Shown here: positions 54,638-64,000 of the stretch, in pieces
How the letters are laid out: every line of letters starts with the position of its first letter
How positions within the stretch are numbered: the first letter of the stretch is position 1
Assembly (NCBI RefSeq): GCF_047495875.1
Contig: NC_092497.1
Location: 28,339,889-28,403,888 of the forward strand
Origin: Pithys albifrons albifrons
Lineage: Eukaryota > Chordata > Aves > Passeriformes > Thamnophilidae
Length of the DNA: 64,000 bases
Direction: 5' to 3'
Notes under the pieces: model-generated
Told to the model about the DNA's origin: nothing
What the model saw: only the letters and a program-made list of their open reading frames with translations
The model's database searches: none
Position numbers and translations under genes: made by a program

Positions 54638-57600
54638 TCTGGAATTAGTTTGAAATTGTTGTTGCTTTGGCTAGGTAAATAAACTTATATAGAAGAAAAG
54701 TCAATCACAGTTCAACATTTGCATTTTTACCCTTGAATGTGTTTACCTGAATTATCATCTTCTAGCAGACATCTCTACTCTGCCTTGATCTTGCATTCCC
54801 AAAGGTATTTTACAAGAATCAGTCATTAAAACCACCCTCCCCTAACCAACCAACCAACCAAACAAACTCACAATTTCTATAAGACTCATCAAGTAATATA
54901 AAGTGAGGGATTTTAATTTTAATGTATGGTGGTGTTGAATTAAAAAATATTGAAGTGTTTTAAAAGTTCCTTAGATTTTACTCGTCAAGTACAGCAGCAG
55001 AAGATGCTTGGTTAATGTGAAGGATGATGGCAAAATAGAATAGGTTTCCTGCCTGGAGGAGAGATTTATAAGTTGGCTAAGATACCAAGTGACAAAGCAA
55101 TTGCAGTTGAGCTAATAGGAATAAAACATTTGGTGAAGTTTGTGAGCTGTTATTACAAATGCTTTTGTAAATATATTATTTTTTTCCACCTCTTTGAACT
55201 GTGTTTATGAACATCTCCCAAATATAGTCTCTGCTTTCTTGTTTATTGAACCAGTTTTTTCATTGATATAAATACATTTTCTGTATAGTCAGAGAACAAG
55301 GGAAAATAATTTTCCCATGTGAAATACAAATGGGCCAGAGAAAGGAGTCCCACTAAAAAAGTGGATGTCTGCAATCATCAACAAAACAAAGCATGAAGTT
55401 AATTAATTAACTAATTTACTGGTTTTGAATACTTGACTTATTTTAAGGGCTGTTGTAACACTGATGGGCAATGTATAAAGACTTCAGAATTAACATCTCA
55501 TCCCCACATTTTTCTCTTCTGTTATGAAATATTATGTATTAGCACAAAACCAAAATATTTACATGAAATTGTCCAATATGTACTCATAGTAACAAGTATA
55601 TGTATAATTTTTAACATGCATTAGTAACACAGATAGTCCAATTTTCCACCATAAATGCCACAAGAACATTCGAGTGATGCTCTCATGGAAGTTGCTATGT
55701 CTGGCTGGATTAAAGACGTTCAAGCACTGTTACTTTAGGGAAGGAGAGTTGATATTTTGATACAAAAGGTCCACTGGAACCTGCAGCTAAATCACCATGA
55801 TCAAAGCCCAAACCATAACTAGCAGGCAACTGACAATCCTTAAAGAATAAAGCATTTAATCATATTGGAAGATGCAGAACTTCATAGATGTTTTTTACAT
55901 TTGCAACTCATCAGTGTCAGCAAAGGGAAACCATGTGTGGGGATTATTTTGCCAAACACAGGCATAATTGTCAGCAATAATTCCTCTTATGCAAAGGTAG
56001 ACATCTCAAATACGCCATATGAATCATGCTCTGAAAGCACCTGTTTATGATGAGGGCAGCCTGGGGTGATAGGCCCCTCCCTCACTGTAGATGTCTGGCA
56101 CTGCCAAGGAGCGTCTCTGGGGTAACTGCCTGTACCTGACTCCCTAGCATGGCTGCAAAGGCTTTCAAAGTGGGATTCAACCACTGAGCTCCAGCTTAAA
56201 TCATAAGGGAGATAGTCACAATCAGCAGGACAAAACAGACTGCGATTTGCCATCTCCGAAACCATCTCTTCTGCCACTGTCCCTGGGTAAATCTCACTGG
56301 AAAGACATTCCTCCTCAAATGCTTTCTTAGAGCCACATAAACCATTTTCATTATATTATGGAAGTGGATGTTGCTAGTCCACTCCAACTAAAAAATATCT
56401 TTCTGTGATTCTTTTATTTTTTCCTTTTTCCTTAAATAACTGCATTATGTGAGATTACAATAACACATCTGCTCATAAAAGGGGCATGCAAGACTCTGCT
56501 GTGAAGAACAGAGTGTGGACATTTGCTCAAAATGACTGACTTGCATCCATCTGACAGCTTACTAATAGAGCACAGCTGGTTTACGTGTTCAAGATTCCTT
56601 TGACAACTCTCCATAAAGGAGCAGGAGATACAGCATGTACAGCTAAAACACTTCCCGTTTGTTTGTTTCCAGCAATAAAAAAAAAAAAAAAAAAACCTTG
56701 AATGACACTTTTGAAGATAAACCCTACTAAAAACTGTGAATACTCTGGTAAAGATGAAGATAGTTACATACACACAGCCTCATGTGAAATGGGTGTTTTT
56801 ATTTCCTACCTCTTTTTATGTTACATTTTCACTAAGGCCATGGAACCTGACTTCAATTTCATCAACATGTGCAGTATCACTCAGACAATAATTTCCAAAG
56901 AAGAACAAAGCCATGATTCTGCTGCTTTGGGGCAAATCAAATTTGCACATGGTTTCAATCCTTAACTTTCAGAAGTAACTGTGAACCAACTAGACAAAAT
57001 TCTTCCCTAAGGAAGAGAAGTCATTAAGGGTAATCCCATGCTGTTGAGCACAGTCTAACTACCTAGATAAAAAGGAATTGTTTTCTTAATTTTTATGTAG
57101 CAATATGAATGATTGTAAACACAGAATTCTCTTTCATACGTGAGATATTTTAAACACTGTGTCCCCTAAAAATTCATTGTCGAATGAGGTAAAGGCCTGG
57201 TTGTTTTTATTTTCTGTAGTGTGTGAAGTATGTATAAAAAGAACAGAATCAACAGCTTTGGAATTGAAGCTTTCTGGATAAATATAACAAAGGGTCATAT
57301 TGTTGATAGGCAGTCATTCTTCACAGGAGGTTACAATTTGCCTTCCCACCATTTAGAAAGAAAGACTTGAGTGTTCTCTTGATTCACTCACATGAAAGAG
57401 TGTCAAAGAATTAAAGATCAAGCAGTTTTGGACATCATTAAAATTGAGTGTAGAGAGGGGTGTTTATTTGAGTTGCACATTTTATTTATTGCTCCATCTA
57501 ATGTGGTTTTTTAAAATATGTTTAAGAGTATTAGTGCTGTCATTTATTTAAAATAAGAATATTCAAATATTTGTTAACAAATTGGTTCTTGATGGAGGAA

Positions 57601-60125
57601 AATATTATATAATATTTCAACAGCTCCATACTTTTCTTACTTCCTCCACAAACACTGAAATTCTGAAGATGCCAAACAGTGATGGGTACATTTTAATGCC
57701 TCCAGTCATTTGTGTTGGTTCATATTTATGCCCATTAAAATCAAAAAGCAGTATTTTTACCTACAAACTTCTTTGCTCACTTGCCTGAATATGCATGTGG
57801 CAATAGCTGAATACAAAGGAAAGCTGGTAGTGCATGAGTTGTTGTGTGCAGCTTTGCACATTATAGGAAACTGGAAATCCATCTATCCCTGGATTTCTCT
57901 ATGTTTTTGGCAGAGCACAAGTGGTCTTACCCTGCTTTCTCTTTGTTGTTTTGTTTTTTGGGTTTTTTTAATCCAGTTATTTGCATAGTGAAGTGATCTT
58001 CCTGAGCCAACTAACAGCAATCAAGTAGTTGGAAAAAAATTATTTCATCTCACTTTACCTTTCTTGAAGGGAGACATCCAATTTAAGCAAGGTGTTAAGT
58101 TTGCTGTGTAACACTTGGTGATAAATTATCCCACCTCTTTGAACTTTTACTTCTGGAGGTGCCTCTCTCTATAGCTGATAATGCCTAACTCTTAGGTAAC
58201 ACAAATTGGTACAGATTTATGCCAGCATAAGGGTCTAAACTCTGTTAACAGTGCCTGCAAATGTGCAAATATGGGGACATTACTTGGACTGTGGAATAAA
58301 AAAGAAAAAAGTTGCATAGGTTCTTTATTTCCAGTTCTAAAAACATGAGTTTTTACAACATAAGAGCAGAAGCAGAAGTAAATATACACACATGCTTTTG
58401 CTGGCATGTGTGCACTTGTGTATAAATTTATAATTCAGTAATGCCTACATGTACACATATAGACAGATGTTGGGGTATGCAGGTAAGTCTATTCTTTAAA
58501 ATGATAAGCATAGGACACCAAGCTCTGTAAACTATTACAGAAATTCCCTTAATTTTTCCTTCTGAAATGTATGGTGTGTAGTTAAGTGGCTTTTATCCAC
58601 TTGAAGATATTTATGTGACCAGGGAAGCAACCCACTCAGCTGGAATGAATAACATAAAGGAAAAAGTTAGTTATGCAGAGCATACATGATTTGCATCAAT
58701 GAAGAAAAGACATGCTTTTTTGAGTTTTCCTTCGTTATTTCTGGTGAGGATATAGAAACAGTTATAAGACAGTATGGTCCTTTTTGTATTTTTTTTGTTT
58801 TACTGGATGTTCAAGGAAATACTACATGTAGAAAGTATCTACAAACATCCTTTATGAAAGACTTGAGCTCAGGCTGATGACTACACCTGGGCCTGACTCC
58901 CCAAAAGTGACTTCACTTCAGTCCCAGCTCAGTGGGCTGGTGTTACACTACTGGCTTGCTGCTCATAGATATCTTCTTATGGCATAATGGAGCTAAATAT
59001 GGAATAATTTCTTTCTTCATTAGGTTAACTAATCTGTGTTGACTTCATTAATATCAAAGCCTGAGCTGGTATCTCTAAGTTTATTCGAGGTGTCTATTCT
59101 GCACCCATTGCCCTCACTTGAATGAATTATTGGTCTGTTGTCCTGTAGCTTCATCAGCAATTTACAAAATGCAATCTGAGTACAAAAACCTCTCATTCTG
59201 ATTGCAAAGCAAGTGCTATCTACTTACATGGGGGATAACTCTCAAAGGTAAATGAAGGTTATTTTTTCAGTGCTGAGTTGCAATTATAAATGCTGTTGAT
59301 TTTCCTTACTTTGCTTTTTCACTCAGGGCTTTGAGAGAAGTGGAAAGAGAGTTGGAAGATGATGCCTCATCAAATTCAAATCTTTTGTGAGAGGCATGGA
59401 GGAAGCTTCAGTGGGGTTAACTCCACACAAAAGAATAGTGAAGTTATAGGAGCTGGCACATCTCAGAGAAGTGCAAACTGACAAAGCCTAAAAGAATCAA
59501 GAACTGTAAAGAGAAAACTGATAAATTAGTAAGAATATTTTGGATACCTTCGTAGATGGTCGATTATTTCTCAAAGTGTGTGATTTGCTATCGTACTTCA
59601 TACTGAGGAATATTGTGTAAGTCAAAAATACCTTTCAATTCACTGGGGAGAAAAAAAACCCCAAACCCTCCCCAGCTCTATTATATGCAAGTTCCTTAAC
59701 CACAAGCTGCTGAAAAAAAATTAATACACATTTGCCCACTTCTTATGCTATTTTCTAAATATCTGCTATTAACCTGGGTTGGAGGTAGGATAAAAGGCCA
59801 GATGGACCTTGGATATGATGCATTAGAATCTCTTTGTCAGGTCCTTGAAGTGCAAACTGAGTTCAGAATTCAACAGGAAGATAAAAAGTGTCTGGAAACT
59901 GTTCTGTAAGTACAATAGTAGTGAGGCAGAAAACAAAGGGAAGGTTTATTTGATTGCTCAGTGGATAAAAAGATGCACAAATGAAATTCAGTGAAATAGT
60001 TTAATTTGGTTTTCAGTTGTTAGCTGACTGAAATCAGTTGTCATGATTTTTCTGGGTACTGCAGGAAAAGAACAGGTTAGGGAATATTTAAGTTCATTTC
60101 CCTCGCCTATGAAAACAGACTGATA
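54638..60125. other. Intergenic, mostly unique sequence
   Basis: AT-rich. A poly-A run lies at 56,677-56,696. A segment at 55,990-56,390 has two overlapping minus-strand frames of 96 and 63 codons without known domains. No gene recognised. Confidence 0.45.
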
Positions 60126-60476
60126 GAGTTGCAGTTGTTCAACCTGGAGAAGCAAAGGCTTTGGGGAGACTTTAGATACACTTTCAATACCTAAAGGGGC
60201 TACTAGAGAGTTGGAGAGGGACTTTTGATAAGAGTATGGTGTGATAGGACAAGAGGGAATGGAATAAAATTGATTTAATTAGATATTGGGAAGAGATTCT
60301 TCACTTTGAGGGTGGTAAGACATTTGCACAGGTTGCCCAGGGAAGCTGTGGATGCCCCATGTTTCGAAGTTTTCAAGGTCAGGTTGGATGGGGCTTTGAG
60401 CAACCCTCCATGGAAGGGGGTTAGGAACTAGATGATCTTTTAAGTCCCTTCTTACCCAAACCATGCTATGACTCTA
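60126..60476 (+). mobile_element. CR1 LINE 3' portion
   Basis: Plus-strand landmarks: GTTCAACCTGGAGAAGCAAA, GGTTGCCCAGGGAAGCTGTG, GGTTGGATGGGGCTTTGAGC, and an ending in CTATGACTCTA. Old and non-coding. Confidence 0.85.
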
Positions 60477-62636
60477 CTTGTTTTTAACTCACCAAGGTTG
60501 ATGAATTTCACCTTTGGGGTGCTAGACAGCTGGCTGAAACAATTTATCTGTGATCCTGGAGGAGTCTAGGGGGATGGGTGTTGGTGACTTCTATGTGGTT
60601 CAAATATCAGTGTTTGCCATTTCTCTAAGAAAACCTTTAAAATAGAGCAGGTGTCTCCTTGCAGGATCCAGCAGAAAACAAAATTTGGTTGCACAGAGAA
60701 ATCTTAAGCTTTCAAAACCAAAACATAAATGAGAGGGGAGTGGAAGGGGACTTCACAAAAGCTGTTTTTTAAATGTTTGTTCATGTTTCTGCTTTTTTCC
60801 CTCTAATGAATTTGCCTCCTTCCACTTCTCATCCTGCTGAATTTCTCTGTGGAGCTCAAGGTATAGCACCCATGCAGCACGATGAGAGGTGTAGAACAGA
60901 GTTTATATTTTTTTATCAGCTTAGTAACAAAAGTAGAAGAATGCCAAGAGGCAATTAAAGAATTATATAAAACTGAGAATAATAATATTATTAATAACAA
61001 GAAGAACTAGTATTTGCTTTTTCTTTAGGATATCTGATTGACACCAATTGATGGAAGCAAGACTGACACAAAACCAAACTCCTTGCAGCAGCACAGACAA
61101 TTCCAATGTGATTAGATATCTATGATTTCTTTCTCTTTCAGTAATATTTGGGCCAAAGATTTAATTCTGTGTGTTGCATTCTGAGATTTGGGAACTGAGA
61201 TGATCATTGATCAGCGGTAACCACTGAAGTCCACATATTCACATGCAAAGCCACTTACCTGCTTCTTTTAAATAAAATCAACATTGACACTTGTAATACT
61301 GGCATACTGACAGTTTATCAGTAAACTATTCTACAGTTGCTATCAAAAGGCAAAAAATATAAAGATCCAGCTGATCTGAGATGTGGTTAAATTGCAGCTC
61401 TATGCTGTTTAAACAAAGCTTTTTCATCAGTCTTAAGACTGGCTGCAGTTGTTTTAATATCACAAAGCAGATTCAAATCTTACCTTCTTAATGTTCAGTC
61501 CATAGGAAACGCCATTTTTCTAAGCAAATTGCACAGGAACATTTCCATGTTAAGTAATTCCATATCAGATTTATTTGTAATTCCAAGGGGAAGGGTGATG
61601 TCTGAGCTGACTGCAATTCTGAGACTCAACACTAATGCTGTGTTAGGTTTATAGTTTCCTGCATACTTTAAGCAATCAAACAATTCTGCAAATGTACTCC
61701 TCAAAGAGTACCTCCAGAATGCCACCTCATGGAACATCTTCTTGATGCTTGTTACATTTTCCACTTCAAATTGCTGCATTTAGTTGTGAAATGACCTCTT
61801 GAAGCAGTGAAATGTTATTAACTCTTCAACACACTGACACAGAGGTGAACATAACAGTGAAAAGAGAAATACAGAAATGCATAGTTTGTGTTTTTTTCTT
61901 TGCACATTGCTTGGTATAGGTGGCATTGCCTTCATCCCCGTAGGATAATGATTGGTGTTGTAGGTCCACAGATATTTCTCTTCTTGATTTCTATTAGATA
62001 AAGTGGGACTAATTTTGCCTTCAAATACTGTATGCATACGGGTCCAAATTTTGTGCTTTTTGCCTTTTTGCTTTCTATTGTGCAATATCCATTAAAATCT
62101 GGAGCCAGATTTACTTTTCCCATGAATTATTTCCAAACAATCAGGTTTAAATGAGTTCCCATCTAAGATGCTCTGAGGAGACTGTAGGTGCTACAGTCCC
62201 AGTTCAGCCCATGCTCTTCTCTCTTCTAAAATGGAAGCAAGACAGCAGGTCTTCAGCGAGCACAGTTAATTCCTTGCTCAGCACTGTGTTCACATTAGCT
62301 CAAGTGTTTAAAGGTCAAGAAAAACATCTGGAGTTAACGAGGAGTAGGATGGTTCTCCATAAGCATATTTTCCTCTTTTCTTGGACAGTTACCTGCAGTT
62401 TGATATCGACACTCCCTTGCATGGGAATGTAGCTGCATCTGAAGCTAAATGCACCTGCTCAGGGCACCAACTGTTAATTCTACTCTATTAATTTAGGACA
62501 AGAAAGCAAAGCTGTCAGGACTGACATCCACTAAAAGTCTAAGCTGCTTCACTCCTCTCTGAGTTGGTCACTGAGCACAGTTTAGCTGTACCCTGGATGC
62601 AAAGAAGGTACCTCATATTCCAACACTGCCACCAGA
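60477..62636. other. Intergenic, unique sequence
   Basis: AT-rich, with no recognised gene or transposon. Minus-strand frames of 94 and 101 codons (61,495-62,085) are adjacent but carry no known domain. Confidence 0.45.
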
Positions 62637-64000
62637 TAGAATCATAGAATCATAGAATTGATTGGGTTGGAAAAGACCTCCAAGATCATCGAGTCCAACC
62701 CTTGGTCCAACTCTAGTTCACTTACTAGATCATGGCACCCAGCGCCACGTCCAATCTGTGTTTAAAGATCTCTAGGGATGGTGAATCCACCACCTCTCCG
62801 GGCAGCCCATTCCAATGCCTGATTACTCTCTCTGTAAAAAATTTTTTTCTGATATCCAACTTAAATTTCCCCTGGCAGAGCTTAAGCCCGTGCCCCCTTG
62901 TTCTATTGCTGAGTGCCTGGGAGAAGAGACCAGCCCCCAACTGGCTATAACTTCCCTTCAGGTAGTTATAGACAGTGATGAGGTCACGTCTGAGCCTCCT
63001 CTTCTCCAGGCTAAACAACCCCAGCTCCCTCAGCCTCTCCCCATAGGACTTGTGCTCCAGTCCCTTCACCAGCCTTGTTGCTCTTCTCTGGACCCGCTCC
63101 AGCATCTCAATAACCTTTCTGAACTGAGGGGCCCAGAACTGAACACAGTACTCAAGGTGTGGCCTCACCAATGCAGAGTCCAGGGGAAGGATCACTTCCC
63201 TGGTCCTGCTGGTCACGCTATTTTTGATACAGGACAGGATCCCATTGGCCTTCTTGGCCACCTGGGCACACTGTTGGCTCATGTTGAGCTTCCTGTCAAT
63301 TAGTACTCCAAGGTCCCTTTCTGCCTGGCTGCTCGCTAGCCACTCTGTGCCCAGCCTGTAGCGCTGCAGGGGGTTGTTGTGGCCAAAGTGCAGGACCCGG
63401 CACTTGGCCTTGTTGAACTTCATCCCATTGGAATCAGCCCATCTCTCAAGTCTATCCAGATCCCTCTGCAGAGCCCTCCTGCCTTCCAGCAGGTCGACAC
63501 TCCCTCCCAACTTGGTGTCATCAGCAAATTTGCTGATGATGGACTCAATCCCCTCATCTAAATCATCAATAAAGATGTAAAAGAGGAGTGGACTCAATAC
63601 AGACCCCTGGGGAACACCACTGGTGACTGGCTGCCAGCTGGATGCAGTTCCATTCACCAGCACTCTCTGGGCCTGACCCTCCAGCCAGCTCTTAATCCAG
63701 GAGAGGGTACACTTGTCCAGGCCATGGGCTACCAGCTTTTCCAGGAGTATATTATGGGAGAGAGTGTCAAAGGCCTTGCTGAAGTCCAGATAGACCACAT
63801 CCACAGCCTTCCCCTCATCCACCAGGTGGGTCACCCGATTGTAAAAAGAGATCAGGTTGGTCAGACATGTCCTGCCCCTCCTAAACCCATGCTGGCTGGG
63901 TCTAATCCCTTGTCCACCCTGAAGGTGCTGTGTGATTGCACTCAGGAGGAACTGCTCCATAACCCTGCCAGGCACGGAGGTCAGGCTGACAGGCCTGTAG
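62637..64000 (-). mobile_element. CR1 LINE with open reverse transcriptase frame, cut by the window edge
   Basis: The minus strand encodes CR1 reverse transcriptase without interruption from the right edge to 62,725. Motifs in order are [81 protein letters not shown] (the catalytic FADD), and the [14 protein letters not shown] C-terminal domain ending [19 protein letters not shown]. The frame is at least 416 codons long from its first AUG and continues beyond base 64,000. The 3' end carries three CR1 octamer-like units (62,637-62,660). This is the youngest-looking CR1 in the window. Confidence 0.97.

Noticed and set aside
55987..56387. Two overlapping minus-strand frames (96 and 63 codons), one with a hydrophobic end
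   Set aside because: No family recognised, no splice context or promoter. Chance frames cannot be excluded.

Overview
The window is bird nuclear DNA. Ten or so CR1 LINE fragments share the avian CR1 3' end (short repeats related to ATTCTATG), there are avian-type LTR insertions, and two exons translate to the vertebrate membrane protein TMEM161B. Nothing bacterial is present. Most long open frames are low-complexity or transposon translations. An RTE-clade LINE fragment narrows the host to birds that carry RTE elements (AviRTE-like), but I cannot name a species. In other birds TMEM161B lies on the Z chromosome, so Z linkage is likely but inferred.

Left part (1 to about 17,560): the 5' part of TMEM161B on the minus strand. 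The AUG is the last codon of exon 1 (16,874-16,876), followed at once by a splice donor. Exon 2 (11,406-11,509) and exon 3 (6,549-6,629) join in frame and give residues 1 to 63. The remaining exons lie beyond the left edge. The promoter is a CpG island (about 16,640-17,560) with two exact NRF1 palindromes and an ETS site. The introns hold a 1.6-kb CTTT-rich tract, CR1 copies (one split by a probable LTR, another split by a younger CR1), and a SINE with a 5S rRNA head (13,381-13,689) flanked by 14-bp target duplications.

Middle part (17.9-50.2 kb): intergenic. It holds CR1 fragments, a solo LTR with a perfect 5-bp duplication (24,305-24,959), simple repeats, and a stretch of about 8 kb (29.3-37.2 kb) in which I recognised no transposons and which contains two CpG-rich, promoter-like segments. 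The 3' end of an RTE LINE (44,037-44,668) shares its tail and a terminal stem-loop with the 5S SINE, so the two form a plausible LINE/SINE partnership. In mammals this interval leads to LINC00461/miR-9-2 and MEF2C. No miR-9 hairpin was noticed here.

Right part (50.2-64 kb): a 4.39-kb endogenous retrovirus on the minus strand (50,242-54,631) with 218-bp LTRs, a 6-bp duplication, a primer-binding site and a polypurine tract. It has no pol. An intact 614-codon frame joins a myristoylated, proline-rich Gag-like protein to what looks like an Env leader, followed by a broken env. The right edge carries a 5'-cut CR1 whose reverse transcriptase frame is open for more than 416 codons.

The strongest items for follow-up are the pol-less gag/env provirus with its three-copy leader repeat, and the 5S-headed SINE that shares the tail of the RTE LINE.
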